Shown: positions 23,808 to 33,557, counted from the first letter of the stretch. The stretch is 64,000 nt of DNA from Cloacibacillus porcorum (GCF_001701045.1 NZ_CP016757.1:978501-1042500), one strand, 5' to 3'. The notes: generated by a model not told the origin, from the letters alone. Made by a program: numbers and translations.

Positions 23808-25109
23808 TTAGAAACCGGAGCCGTCGGTGGTGAACATGTTTTCATAGGAGCCGGGGATCTGGAGTTTTTTGCGCAGCTGTATCTTCGGCATGCCGACGAC
23901 GACAAGTCCCGACGACGGGTCGACATGGTAGCGTTCGGCGTCGGCCTCGGGGTCGAAGCCTATCGAGGTGCCGTCCGGTATGACGTTGTGCGCGTCTACG
24001 ATCACGCGGCGCAGACGGCAGTTTTCACCGATATGGACGTTTTGTCCGATGATCGTCTCTTCGATGACGGAGCCGGAGTTTATCACGCAATTGCGTGAGA
24101 GCACGCTCTTGCGCACATATGCGCCGAGCACGCGGCTCGCCTCGGCGCGGAGGCAGCCGTCCACGGAGCAGGAGTGGTCGTTGGCGGGGTAGGTGAATCC
24201 AGGCGGATCCGAATAAGATACTGTCCTGATGGGCCACTGCTGGTTGTAGAGAGAAAGCGCCGAGGGGTGGCGCAGCAGGTCCATGTGCGCCTCCCAGTAG
24301 GCCTTGATGCTTCCCACGTCCTTCCAATAGGGACGGTCGTCGCCGGGCAGCTTGTTGGTCGAAAAGTCGTAGGCCATGAGCTTGTAGCCCTTGAAGAGCA
24401 TCGGCAGGATGTCGCGTCCGAAGTCGTGGGTGCTGTCCTTGCGTTCGTTGTCCGAGAGGACCGATTCTTCAAGGATCTCACGTTCAAAGATATAGTTGCC
24501 CATGGAGACGAAGCTGTAGCCGGGGCGTCCGGGGATCTCGGGCGGAACGGCGGGCTTTTCGACGAAATCTATGATGCGTCCCTCCGCGTCGGTCGCGATG
24601 CAGCCGAACTGGCTCGCCTCCGAGGAGGGGACGACGTAGGCCGCCACGGTGATGTCTGCGTTGTTGTCCATGTGATACGCCAGCATCTGTTCGACGTCCA
24701 TCTTATAAACATGGTCCGCGGCGAAGATGCAGATGCGGTCGGCGTCAAAGAGCGTCACGAGGTGCATGTTCTGAAAGATCGCGTCCGCCGTACCTTCGTA
24801 CCAGCGTTCCCCGTCCCACATCTGCGCGGGTACTACGTTGACGAAGAAATCACGGCCGCGCAGCGCGCTCCCGAACTGCCAGCCCTTGCCGATATGCTCG
24901 TGGAGCGACTGGCTCTTGAACTGGATGAGGCAGTAGATTGAAAAGAGCCCGCTGTTTACCATATTAGAGAGGGCGAAATCTATGATGCGGTATTTTGCGG
25001 CGAAGGGTACGGCCGGCTTAGCACGATACCTCGTCAAAGGCATCAGACGCTCGCCCTTTCCACCTGCAAGGACCATTCCCAGTACGCGCCCATATTTTCC
25101 GTGAATCAT
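23808..25109 (-). CDS. glgC: Glucose-1-phosphate adenylyltransferase
   Basis: A 433-residue enzyme making ADP-glucose for glycogen. The nucleotide-binding N-terminus GMVLAGGKGERLMPLT, the substrate motif RAKPAVPFAAKYRIIDF, and GTADAIFQN are all present, with a left-handed beta-helix C-terminal domain. Length and motifs match bacterial GlgC. An AAAGGAGG site precedes the ATG. Last gene of the glycogen operon. Confidence 0.95.
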   Translation of the reverse strand: MIHGKYGRVLGMVLAGGKGERLMPLTRYRAKPAVPFAAKYRIIDFALSNMVNSGLFSIYCLIQFKSQSLHEHIGKGWQFGSALRGRDFFVNVVPAQMWDGERWYEGTADAIFQNMHLVTLFDADRICIFAADHVYKMDVEQMLAYHMDNNADITVAAYVVPSSEASQFGCIATDAEGRIIDFVEKPAVPPEIPGRPGYSFVSMGNYIFEREILEESVLSDNERKDSTHDFGRDILPMLFKGYKLMAYDFSTNKLPGDDRPYWKDVGSIKAYWEAHMDLLRHPSALSLYNQQWPIRTVSYSDPPGFTYPANDHSCSVDGCLRAEASRVLGAYVRKSVLSRNCVINSGSVIEETIIGQNVHIGENCRLRRVIVDAHNVIPDGTSIGFDPEADAERYHVDPSSGLVVVGMPKIQLRKKLQIPGSYENMFTTDGSGF

Positions 25110-25213
25110 AAAGATGGCCTCCTTTTCAAAGGATTACGACTATGAAACTAGTTCTTATTGCCAGCGCCTGTCTTATTAGACGTTATTATAGTCCATTTAA
25201 ATATAAACGTCTA

Positions 25214-26695
25214 TTAATCGGCGGTGATGACATCCCTGTACAGCGCCGCATATTCCTTCGCCGAGGAGTTCCAGGAGAAGTCCTCCTTCATTGCGTTTCT
25301 TACGATCCTGTTCCATCGTTCGGGCTCCTCTTTTGCCATGAGGGCGCGGTTGAGCGCCGCTTCCAGCTCGGAGATGCTGTAGTCGGCAAAGAGAAAACCG
25401 GTGCCGTCCGGCGAACTGTCCGCGTCGATGACGGTGTCGGCGAGGCCGCCGGTGGCGCGCGCCACGGGGATCGTGCCGTAGGCGAAGGCGATGAGCTGTG
25501 AAAGGCCGCAGGGCTCAAATAGGGAGGGCATCAGCAGGATGTCTCCAGCGGCGTAGGCGAGATGAGCCCTCTCCTCGCTGAAGGCCGTCACCGTGCGTAC
25601 CGAGGCGGAGTGAGAGGCCTCAAAGTCCGCGAGCTTCCTGTTGTAAAACTCATTGCCGGAGCCGATGATGAGGGCGTATATCTTATCGGGCATGAAGCGT
25701 TCCAATGCCTCAAGCATGATGTCGACGCCCTTCTGCTCTGTGAGGCGTCCGACGAAGATTATCAGAGGCCGTCCGTCGTCGTCCCAGCCGAAGCCCTCCA
25801 TCAGTGCGCGGCGGCAGGTCTTCTTGCCTTCGCGGCGGCTGATATCGTAGTGCGCCGGCAGCAGCGGGTCTCTGTGCGGATTCCAGACGTCATAGTCGAT
25901 GCCGTTCAGAATACCGCGCAGCTTGCCCTTGTTTGTGGACATAACGCCGTCGAGGCCGAAGCCTCCGTCGTGTGTCTGGATATCCCACGAATAGCTGGGG
26001 CTCACGGTCGTAATGGCCTCCGAGGTGTTTATCGCGCCTTTCATGAGGTTGACTAGACCATAGAATTCAAGCGACGTGGGGTCTAGCGCGGAGAAAGAGT
26101 CTGGAATAAAACCCCAGCCGTTGAGGCATTCCTGCTGGAAGAGCCCCTGATGCGCCATGTTGTGTATTGTATAGACGGTATCGAAATCTCCGGCCATGGA
26201 GGCGTAGTGGCGGTGCCAGCGCAGGGCGCTGGGGATGATCGCCGTCGGCCAGTCGTGCGCGTGGATGATCTGCGGCTTCCAGCGCGCGGTGCGGGAGAGT
26301 TCAAAGGCCGCGTAGGAGAGGAATATCATCGGCTCGGCGGCCGCGGCGCTCATCTCCTCGGGATAGATATTTTCGTTGTCGAAGAGCTCGCCGTTTTCGA
26401 GAATATAGACCGGCAGCCCGTCGATGCTGGCACGCCAGAGCTTCGCGGAGAGCGAGCGCCAGTTGAGCGCGACGGAGACCGTGCCCAGCGGTCGGCTGGG
26501 CAGCGCGGAGAGCTCCCGTGCCCTGTCGAGCACGCCGGGCCAGCCCGGCATCAGCACACGCGCGTCAATGCCGTTTTTACGCAGCGCCTTCGGCAGCGAA
26601 CCGGCCACGTCTCCGAGGCCCCCCTTTTTAGCTAGTGGGGCGCATTCCGGCGACACGTGCAGTATCTTTAGTACAAACTCGTTTTCCCTTTCCAT
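25214..26695 (-). CDS. glgA: Glycogen synthase (ADP-glucose)
   Basis: A 493-residue GT5 glycosyltransferase. The N-terminal KILHVSPECAPLAKKGGLGDV contains the ADP-glucose-binding KxGGL motif, and the C-terminal domain has the catalytic-type GTIPVARATGGLADTV segment. The ATG at 26695 starts one base after the stop of the upstream fusion gene; a GTG 39 bases earlier would overlap it. Works with glgC and the upstream phosphorylase in glycogen turnover. Confidence 0.94.
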   Translation of the reverse strand: MERENEFVLKILHVSPECAPLAKKGGLGDVAGSLPKALRKNGIDARVLMPGWPGVLDRARELSALPSRPLGTVSVALNWRSLSAKLWRASIDGLPVYILENGELFDNENIYPEEMSAAAAEPMIFLSYAAFELSRTARWKPQIIHAHDWPTAIIPSALRWHRHYASMAGDFDTVYTIHNMAHQGLFQQECLNGWGFIPDSFSALDPTSLEFYGLVNLMKGAINTSEAITTVSPSYSWDIQTHDGGFGLDGVMSTNKGKLRGILNGIDYDVWNPHRDPLLPAHYDISRREGKKTCRRALMEGFGWDDDGRPLIIFVGRLTEQKGVDIMLEALERFMPDKIYALIIGSGNEFYNRKLADFEASHSASVRTVTAFSEERAHLAYAAGDILLMPSLFEPCGLSQLIAFAYGTIPVARATGGLADTVIDADSSPDGTGFLFADYSISELEAALNRALMAKEEPERWNRIVRNAMKEDFSWNSSAKEYAALYRDVITAD

Positions 26696-26696
26696 T

Positions 26697-29600
26697 TTAA
26701 TGTCCGCGGAATACGGTACCATAAGCCTTTTCACAATACTCGTGCACCACCCTGTGTGTATTGAAGTAGCTTGCGTTCACTGCGATTGCGAATTTCATCA
26801 TGCTTATCCACCTCTTACGGTCTGTGTAATAGGTGGGGATGATATTCTCTTCAAGCTTATTATAGAGGTCTACGGCGTCCTCGGCCTCGTTATACTCCAC
26901 CATTCCGTTCTCAGTAGGCTCCGGCCCGATCGCCCAGCCGGTCTTGCCCTCTATGCAGCCCTCTATCCACCAGCCGTCGAGAACGGAAAAGTTCATAATG
27001 CCGTTGTGGACGCACTTCATACCGCTCGTGCCGGAGGCCTCGCGCGGACGTATCGGCGTGTTGAGCCAGACGTCCACGCCTGAGGTGATGAACTTTGCGG
27101 GACCCATGTTGTAGTTTTCGATGAAGACGACTGGAAGCTCCGTGCCGAGCTCCCGCGCAATGTTGTTTATCTTCTGGAGGATGTCCTTCCCCGGTTCGTC
27201 GTGGGGATGCGCCTTGCCGGAGAAGATGAACTGCACCTTGCCTTTGCCGATCTCCACGAGCCTCCTGATGTCTGAGAAGACTAGGTCCGCCCGCTTGTAG
27301 GTCGCGGCGCGGCGCGCGAAGCCGATCGTCAGCACGTCGGGCTCCAGCTGCTGTCCCGTCTCTTCGAGAACGAAAGCGAGCAGCTTCATCTTCGCCGCCT
27401 GATGGGCGTTCCACAGCTCTTCATCTGGGATGTGCAGCGCCTGCATCAGCCGCGAGGGATCGTTGCGCCATCCGGGGATATACGTGTCGTAAAGTTTTGT
27501 GAAGCTCGGCGAGGTCCAGGTCGTCGAATGGACGCCGTTTGTGATCCAGTCTATCGACTCGTTGCCGAACATCGCGCGGCTCACGAGCGCGTGCTTGTGC
27601 GAGACGCCGTTGACGTAGCGGGAGAGCTTCAGCGCCAGGTCGGTCATTGAAAGGCCGTTGCCGCCAACGTGCTGGCGCAGTATCTGGGCGACGTCGCCGT
27701 CCATAACCTCGTCGATGAGGTCGTAGGAGAAGAAGTCGTGTCCCGCCGCCACCGGCGTATGCGTCGTGAAGATGACCTGATTCTTGACCTTTTCGATATC
27801 GCCGTAGCCCTGCTCACGCAGCAGCTCAAGCGTGAGGAAGCCCGCGTGTCCCTCGTTGAGGTGGAAGGTCGAAATGTTGCGGTAACCCATGTCGCGCAGC
27901 AGACGCAGGCCGCCGATGCCGAGGATAAGCTCCTGACAGAGGCGGTACTTGTTGTCGCCGCCGTAGAGCTCGGCTGTGAGCTGCCGGTCCTCGGGAGAAT
28001 TTTCGGGCAGGTCGGTGTCGATGAAATAGATCGGCAGCGGGTGCTCCGTCTGCCCGACAAGCATGTAACACCATGCTCCGATGGTCACTGGGTGTCCGTT
28101 CATCGTGATTGTTACGCGGTTTGGCAGCTGCGTCATAAAGTCACGCGGATTCCAGTCCACGGGATACTCCGTCTGCCGTCCCTCCTTATTGATCTTCTGC
28201 GCGAAATAACCCTTTTTATAGAGCAGCGTCATTGCCACCATCGGCACCCCAAGGTCGGCGGAGCTCTTTAAAATATCTCCCGCGAGTACGCCTAGGCCGC
28301 CAGAATAGGTCGGTATCTCCGGCATAAGCGCGATCTCCATTGAAAAATAGGCGGTATTTCTAAAGGCAGGGTCGTGCTCGAGCGTCGCGAGCAGTGAGCT
28401 TGCAAGGTTTGTTCCATAGTTCATTCCGTTCATCTTCTCCGATCCGTCTGTATTTTTTTCACTGGCCGTTTGCATGTCAAGGTGTTCTTTCATGCGCGGC
28501 ATGATATCTCGTACCGCCACCGCGGCGGCGTTCGGACGTTCCGTGGTGTTGCCGCGCGCCTTTTTGAGATCTTCCAGCAGCGGTTTGATAAATGCCCTGC
28601 CGGATGCCGTCTCCGCGAGCTGCGCGGCGCGGATGGCGTAAGAGATGATCTGCTTCGTCTCGACGCCTGAGATGTCGTTGAAGAACCAGGCGCATGAGGT
28701 GTAGGTAAACATCCGCATACGCTCCATCTCGATCAGATCTGTGATCCTGTCGGATATCTCCTCCGAGATATCGCCGAACCTTTCGGTCGTAAAGGCCAGC
28801 CTGCGCGCGGCGGCCTCTTCCTCGCTGAGTGTGAGTCCGCATCTGTATAGTTCGATTGCTTCGTTGCGCAGCTGCCAGGGATCGCCGTAGGGCGATATCT
28901 TTTCCTCGAACAGCTCGTCGACGGCGGCGGCGAGATTATCGAAGGCCTCCCGCAGCGGTCCGCGCCATTCCTGGTTCCAGCCGGTCTCTCCGCCCGTATG
29001 GCAGCCGCAGTCGCTGCGCCAGCGTTCGATGCCGTGGGCGCAGGACCATGAGGTGTTTTCTTCGATCAGGCAGCTTGCCGTGGGCGGATGCTTCTTGAGA
29101 AATTCTTCGATAGAGGGCAGATTTATCCTCTCGTCCAGCTCCATCTGTTCAAACATCCGCGCGAGGGCCATCTCGCCGAACTTGTGATGATGGCCGTAGC
29201 TCTCGCCGTCGGTCGCGGTCACAAGGATACGGTCTTCTCCCTCCGCCGCGGCGCGCACAGCGGCATCCTTGAACAGGTCGCCGTTATTGAGGAGCCCGCC
29301 GAAGGCGATGCCCTGCGCCAGTCCTGCATGGTAGAAGATTATCGTTATCGAACGTCCAGAGGGAAGCTCGCAGCGGTAGGGACGCGTTACGTCCAGGTTC
29401 GCCCCTCTGGAGGTGAGGACGGGGCTTGAATCGATAATCACCGCCCTGCACTGGTGCGGGGCGAGAATCGTAAACTCGACGCCGCGCGCGGCGAGCGTCT
29501 CAAGCGTGGGGATATCGACGGCCGTCTCAGGCAGCCACATGCCCTTAGGCGCGCGTCCGAAGCGGTATTTGAAGTCCTCCATGCCCCATACTGTCTGCGT

Positions 29601-29954
29601 AAGTTTATCCCGTTCCGAGGCCAGCGGCATAATTATATGGTTATAGGCCTGGGCGATCGCTCTCGACTGTGATTCTATCAGCGTCTTATTGAGCGACGGC
29701 GAATGGTTTTCTATCCATCTGTGGAGCGTGGGGCCGAAATTGAAGCTCAGCCTTGCGTAATTGTTGATCTCCGTTTTAATGCGCCCGTCCATACCGAGTA
29801 TCCTGGCACAGCTGTTTGGCAGGTAGCATTCGGAGCATACGCGTTCATTCCAATCGTGCGCCGGTGCGGCGGTTGGATCATGGAGGACGGTACCCGTCCA
29901 AGGATCTTCACGCGGAGGCTGGTAGAAATGTCCGTGGATCGCAATATTTATCAT
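26697..29954 (-). CDS. GH57 glycosidase-like / GT35 alpha-glucan phosphorylase fusion
   Basis: A 1085-residue bifunctional protein. Residues about 1-490 are a GH57 domain: NIAIHGHFYQPPREDPW at the N-terminus, the nucleophile-type GMWLPETAVD, and VTATDGESYGHHH carrying the acid/base Asp. Residues about 520-1085 are a short-type alpha-glucan phosphorylase (GT35): YFSMEIALMPEIPTYSGG, FHLNEGHAGF, and the PLP-lysine motif EASGTSGMKC near residue 978. The linker around 495-520 is charged and Ser/Asn-rich. The frame extends 33 bases further, but ATG 29954 has a GAGGAGG site five bases upstream. First gene of the glycogen operon; the two domains could trim and phosphorolyse glucan chains together. 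Confidence 0.92.
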   Translation of the reverse strand: MINIAIHGHFYQPPREDPWTGTVLHDPTAAPAHDWNERVCSECYLPNSCARILGMDGRIKTEINNYARLSFNFGPTLHRWIENHSPSLNKTLIESQSRAIAQAYNHIIMPLASERDKLTQTVWGMEDFKYRFGRAPKGMWLPETAVDIPTLETLAARGVEFTILAPHQCRAVIIDSSPVLTSRGANLDVTRPYRCELPSGRSITIIFYHAGLAQGIAFGGLLNNGDLFKDAAVRAAAEGEDRILVTATDGESYGHHHKFGEMALARMFEQMELDERINLPSIEEFLKKHPPTASCLIEENTSWSCAHGIERWRSDCGCHTGGETGWNQEWRGPLREAFDNLAAAVDELFEEKISPYGDPWQLRNEAIELYRCGLTLSEEEAAARRLAFTTERFGDISEEISDRITDLIEMERMRMFTYTSCAWFFNDISGVETKQIISYAIRAAQLAETASGRAFIKPLLEDLKKARGNTTERPNAAAVAVRDIMPRMKEHLDMQTASEKNTDGSEKMNGMNYGTNLASSLLATLEHDPAFRNTAYFSMEIALMPEIPTYSGGLGVLAGDILKSSADLGVPMVAMTLLYKKGYFAQKINKEGRQTEYPVDWNPRDFMTQLPNRVTITMNGHPVTIGAWCYMLVGQTEHPLPIYFIDTDLPENSPEDRQLTAELYGGDNKYRLCQELILGIGGLRLLRDMGYRNISTFHLNEGHAGFLTLELLREQGYGDIEKVKNQVIFTTHTPVAAGHDFFSYDLIDEVMDGDVAQILRQHVGGNGLSMTDLALKLSRYVNGVSHKHALVSRAMFGNESIDWITNGVHSTTWTSPSFTKLYDTYIPGWRNDPSRLMQALHIPDEELWNAHQAAKMKLLAFVLEETGQQLEPDVLTIGFARRAATYKRADLVFSDIRRLVEIGKGKVQFIFSGKAHPHDEPGKDILQKINNIARELGTELPVVFIENYNMGPAKFITSGVDVWLNTPIRPREASGTSGMKCVHNGIMNFSVLDGWWIEGCIEGKTGWAIGPEPTENGMVEYNEAEDAVDLYNKLEENIIPTYYTDRKRWISMMKFAIAVNASYFNTHRVVHEYCEKAYGTVFRGH

Positions 29955-30078
29955 GTGTGCCTCCTCAAAAAATATGATCGTCATCAAGGTATAGCATGAT
30001 ATGATTATACTATCAAGAGCGATTATTAGTCATAATCGAATAAAAATAGATAAACGATTGTAAAAAGGAGGAAACGGC

Positions 30079-30630
30079 ATGCTTGAAGATCTCTCCGCGC
30101 ACGTATTGGATATCTCAGAAAACAGTACGATGGCCGGAGCCGACGAGGTGGAAATCACGATAAAAGAGGATGAGAGAGAAGATCTGCTCCTCTTTTCGGT
30201 CAAGGACAACGGACGCGGTATGAGTCCGGAGTTTGTCGCTAAGGTGACCGACCCCTTCACGACCACGAGGACGACGCGCCGCGTAGGTATGGGGCTGCCC
30301 TTCCTGCGGCAGTCGGCTGAGCTCTGCGGCGGCGGGCTGGTGATCGACTCCACGGTGGGCGTAGGAACTACCATCACCGCGACATTCCAGTACGGCAGCG
30401 TCGACCGGCCGCCGCTGGGGGATATGCCGGCGACTGTTATGACGCTGGTTATGGGCTCGCCCAACGTCCACTGGCGATACCGCCATATCATCAACGGACG
30501 CGAATTCCTGCTCGACACCGACGAAATAGTCGAGGCGCTTGACGGTGACCGTGCAATGCTGGCCTCGCCGGAGGTCGGGCTCTGGCTGCGCGACAACATC
30601 CGTGAGGAGCTAGAAGCGTTGAGAGGCTGA
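30079..30630 (+). CDS. GHKL-type ATP-binding protein (HATPase_c)
   Basis: A 183-residue stand-alone Bergerat-fold ATPase. The N box (LDISENSTMAGADEVEI), the G1 motif VKDNGRGMS and the G2-like RVGMGLPFLRQSAE are visible in the first 110 residues. There is no histidine phosphorylation domain, receiver or membrane segment. The last 60 residues are an unassigned tail. Similar single-domain proteins occur near hydrogenase or electron-transfer genes in anaerobes, but no such genes are present here. An AAAGGAGG site precedes the ATG. Role unknown; an anti-sigma or switch-kinase-like role is possible. Confidence 0.82.
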   Translation: MLEDLSAHVLDISENSTMAGADEVEITIKEDEREDLLLFSVKDNGRGMSPEFVAKVTDPFTTTRTTRRVGMGLPFLRQSAELCGGGLVIDSTVGVGTTITATFQYGSVDRPPLGDMPATVMTLVMGSPNVHWRYRHIINGREFLLDTDEIVEALDGDRAMLASPEVGLWLRDNIREELEALRG

Positions 30631-30691
30631 GACAAAATCGGCAAATACTACGCGATTTATGCATATTTGTTACAATTTTTCGCCGTACCAC

Positions 30692-30719
30692 TTGTTTTTT
30701 TCGATTTCGGGGCTATAAT
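30692..30719 (+). promoter_or_regulatory. Promoter of the 6S-like RNA
   Basis: TTGTTT (30692-30697), 16-bp spacer, TATAAT (30714-30719). Predicts a start near 30726, just before the structured region. Confidence 0.6.
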
Positions 30720-30725
30720 CTAAGT

Positions 30726-30935
30726 CAATAAACATCAGCCATACCATTTACCCTGCTGGGTGCGTGTGATATGGGTTGAGTCTTGAGCCAACAAATAAAC
30801 CCGTTTGGATCGTCTTCCGAAGGCGGCGGAGATACGTAAGTATCGACCAGGTTAAGCGGATACGCTCCTATATCCTTGTTTAGGATCGGGTCAAGACCTC
30901 CCATACACGGCCAGGCGGGGTCTTTCTCTGTCTTT
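30726..30935 (+). ncRNA. ssrS: Structured RNA, probably 6S RNA
   Basis: A roughly 200-nt region folding into one long, interrupted rod. CCCTGCTGG (30751-30759) pairs with CCAGGCGGGG (30911-30920), GTG...TATGGG (30764-30775) pairs with CCCATACAC (30900-30908), and GTCTTGA (30780-30786) pairs with TCAAGAC (30891-30897). The roughly 100 nt between can hold the open bubble and terminal stem expected of 6S RNA. It has its own promoter and ends in a pyrimidine run. A HAD gene and rarA lie downstream; 6S genes neighbour rarA in many Firmicutes (from memory). No ORF with family features covers it. It lacks the tmRNA, RNase P and SRP signature sequences. A -10-like TATAAT at 31093 may serve the downstream genes. 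Confidence 0.55.
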
Positions 30936-31185
30936 CTCCGATGCCTGATATGCAAAAGCCTGGCAGCGCGTGAATATTTGTACGCTTGGGCGGCGGCATC
31001 GTCAGGCAGACGAGCCGTGCTGTGGTTTCCGCCAATGAAGATAAAAACATTTTACTTGTATGCAAAAATAAAAAAATTGTCGTTAATTGGGTTATAATAT
31101 AACTGTGTCTGACTCTGCCCTTTCGCAGAGAATATAATGGCTGAGCTGCTTGTGAATTTATTGTGATGAATTTCGGGAGGATAAC

Positions 31186-32169
31186 ATGTGCATAAAGGCG
31201 CCCTTTTGGAGCCCTGCGGGGGCTTCCGGATTTTTATTGGATTGGGACGGCGTTATCGCCGAGACTAAACTGGATTTTTCCGGCATCCGCGAAAAATATT
31301 ACGGCGGCCGGCGGGCGATGCTGCTTGAGGACTCTTGGACGCTTGCGCCCGATAGGCGCGAGGCGATGCTCAAAGAGCTGGTGGAGCTTGAAATGGCCGG
31401 CGCGGAGAAGGCCGAGCCGGTTCCCGGAGCCTTTGAGCTGATCAAATGGCTTAATAAAAACAACATACCATACTGCATCCTCTCGCGTAACTGCATGGAG
31501 GTGATCAGGCGCGGGGCGGAGGTAATCGGCCTCGAACTCCCGGCGCAGACCTGGGGACGTGACAATATGGACTGGGTCAAGCCCGACCCGCGGGCCCTGC
31601 TCGCCGCCGCCGCCGCAATCGGAGTGGAACCGCGCCGCTGCCTCTACGTGGGGGATTTCCTCTACGATCTCCAGGGCGCGCGGCGCGCGGGAATGCGCGC
31701 TGTGCTGGTGCAGAGAGACGAACCGGCGTGGAGCGGCTGGGCCGACGTGACCTATCCGCTTATGACCGATTTTGTCGAAGCGCTGAACGCGCGTGAGCAG
31801 ATCGTGCCGTGGGAGTACCGCGAGATCTACGCTAAGAAGGGTGAGCGCTGGCTGTCTAACGCCGCCTCCTTTATCTTCGCCGTTCCCGCCGATCCCTCGC
31901 CGACGACGGACTGCTGGCTTACCCGCGCCGCCTCGCTTGGAGTGGGGGGCTTCTATGTCGATCCGGAGAAAGTATTTACTCCCGATGACTGGAAGAAGAA
32001 CCCCTCCTTTGACACCTCGGCGATGGGACGCAAATGGGCCGAGGTAATAAGCGATTTCCTCTCGCCGCGCTATCCTCTGGCAAGGGTTGTCACGGAATGC
32101 GAAGCGCCGCTTAACGCACCGAAAAATTCACTCGACATAACGCGTTTCATTGAACGTAAAAAGATATAA
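31186..32169 (+). CDS. HAD-superfamily hydrolase with C-terminal extension
   Basis: 327 residues. The HAD phosphatase core occupies about residues 13-205: motif I as LLDWDGVIAE (DxDxV), a helical cap, motif II around YCILSRN, lysine in VKPDPRAL and motif IV as YVGDFLYDLQGA. The remaining 120 residues have no clear family and are rich in aromatic residues. Typical substrates of this group are sugar or small phosphate esters, but none can be named. A GGGAGG site lies five bases before the ATG, and the gene stops two bases before rarA, so they form one operon. Confidence 0.82.
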   Translation: MCIKAPFWSPAGASGFLLDWDGVIAETKLDFSGIREKYYGGRRAMLLEDSWTLAPDRREAMLKELVELEMAGAEKAEPVPGAFELIKWLNKNNIPYCILSRNCMEVIRRGAEVIGLELPAQTWGRDNMDWVKPDPRALLAAAAAIGVEPRRCLYVGDFLYDLQGARRAGMRAVLVQRDEPAWSGWADVTYPLMTDFVEALNAREQIVPWEYREIYAKKGERWLSNAASFIFAVPADPSPTTDCWLTRAASLGVGGFYVDPEKVFTPDDWKKNPSFDTSAMGRKWAEVISDFLSPRYPLARVVTECEAPLNAPKNSLDITRFIERKKI

Positions 32170-32171
32170 CG

Positions 32172-33485
32172 ATGGCGGAAACGAGCCTTTTTGAGGGCGG
32201 CGAAGAAAATATCAGCTTTGAGGTGCCTCTTGCGGAGCGTATGAGGCCGCGTGTTCTCGACGAATATGTGGGACAGCGGCATGTTCTGGCGCCGGGAAAG
32301 GCACTGCGCAGTATGCTCGATGGAGGCAAGGCTCCGAGCTGCATCCTCTACGGGCCGCCCGGCGTCGGAAAGACTACGCTGGTTCGCCTTATCGCGCGTA
32401 CTACAGGCCGCGTGCTGCTTGAGATAAACGCCGTCAGCGCGAAGGTCGAGACCCTGCGCGAGCTTGTCGAGCGCGCGCGCGGCGAGAAAAAAATATCGGG
32501 ACGTTCCGCGATCGCCTTTGTCGATGAGATCTACCATTTCAACAGCAAACAGCAGAACGTTCTGCTGCCGTCCGTCGAGACTGGTGACCTCATCCTTATC
32601 GGTACGACTACGGAAAATCCCTGGTTTGAGATCAACAAGACGCTGCTTTCGCGCATGGTCGTCTACACCCTGGAACCGCTGAAAGACGAAGATATCTGCG
32701 AACTGCTGACGCGGGCCCTGAACGACGAAGAACGCGGGCTGGGCCGTCTTGGCGTGCGCGCTGAGGCGGAGACGATCGAGCGGATCGCCGCGCTGGCCGG
32801 CGGCGACGCGCGCCAGGCGCTGACGAGGCTTGAGGCCTCCGTAACGGCGGCGGCGATGGGCGGCGGCTCGCTGCTCACCGACGAGATCGTCGCGCAGAGC
32901 ACCGGTGCCGCCACGCAGCGTTATGACAGAAGTTCCAACGATCACTACGCGGTGATCTCGGCGCTGATAAAGAGCATGCGCGGTTCGGACCCCGACGCCG
33001 CGCTCTACTGGCTTGCGCGGATGCTCGAGGGCGGCGACGATATCCGCTTCATTACGCGCCGCCTCTGCATATTCGCCGCGGAAGACGTCGGCCTTGCCGA
33101 CCCGATGGCGCTTGTCGTCGCGCAGAACGCCGCCGCCGCCGTTGACCGCGTCGGCATGCCAGAGGCGAACCTGATCCTCGGCGAAGCGGTCATTTATCTT
33201 GCCGCCGCGCCGAAGAGCAACAGCGCCTATCTCGCGATCAAGGCGGCGCAGCAGAATGTCCGCGAGGGAAAGATAATGGAGGTGCCGAGTCACCTGCGCA
33301 ACGACGGCGAGGGATATGTCTACCCGCACGACAGCCCCGGCCACTGGGTGCCGCAGGCCTACATGCCCGAGGTGCGCCGCTTCTATTTCCCAGGCAGACT
33401 CGGAGCGGAGGGCAGAATAGAAGATCGCCTCAAGCGCCTCTGGAAGCGGTTCTCCACGGAGACGGATGAAAATCAGGATAAATAA
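32172..33485 (+). CDS. rarA: Replication-associated recombination protein RarA (MgsA)
   Basis: A 437-residue AAA+ ATPase related to clamp loaders, acting at stalled replication forks. Walker A GPPGVGKTT, Walker B region AFVDEIYHFN, sensor motif IGTTTENPWFEIN, and the C-terminal tetramerisation domain with EDVGLADPMAL and YLAAAPKSNSAYLAI are all typical. The Walker B neighbourhood reads DEIYHFN where most relatives have DEIHRFN, a mild variation. Starts two bases after the HAD gene stop. Confidence 0.94.
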   Translation: MAETSLFEGGEENISFEVPLAERMRPRVLDEYVGQRHVLAPGKALRSMLDGGKAPSCILYGPPGVGKTTLVRLIARTTGRVLLEINAVSAKVETLRELVERARGEKKISGRSAIAFVDEIYHFNSKQQNVLLPSVETGDLILIGTTTENPWFEINKTLLSRMVVYTLEPLKDEDICELLTRALNDEERGLGRLGVRAEAETIERIAALAGGDARQALTRLEASVTAAAMGGGSLLTDEIVAQSTGAATQRYDRSSNDHYAVISALIKSMRGSDPDAALYWLARMLEGGDDIRFITRRLCIFAAEDVGLADPMALVVAQNAAAAVDRVGMPEANLILGEAVIYLAAAPKSNSAYLAIKAAQQNVREGKIMEVPSHLRNDGEGYVYPHDSPGHWVPQAYMPEVRRFYFPGRLGAEGRIEDRLKRLWKRFSTETDENQDK

Positions 33486-33524
33486 CGGCAGACAGGCGCG
33501 GCACGCAGGCCGCTCATAAACGAC

Positions 33525-33557
33525 GAAAAAGCGCCCGTATCTCCTGAGGATACGGGC
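33525..33557 (-). terminator. Terminator of the cobalamin adenosyltransferase operon
   Basis: GCCCGTATC (33533-33541) pairs with GATACGGGC (33549-33557); on the minus strand it is followed by GCTTTTTC. Confidence 0.75.

Noticed and set aside
30726..30935. tmRNA, RNase P or SRP RNA as identity of the structured RNA
   Set aside because: The tmRNA 5' GGGG-type end, RNase P core motifs and the SRP domain IV GGAAG-loop context are absent.
30725..30955. Minus-strand 76-codon frame
   Set aside because: It covers the structured RNA region, has no family features and no ribosome site. The RNA explanation fits the promoter and pairing better.
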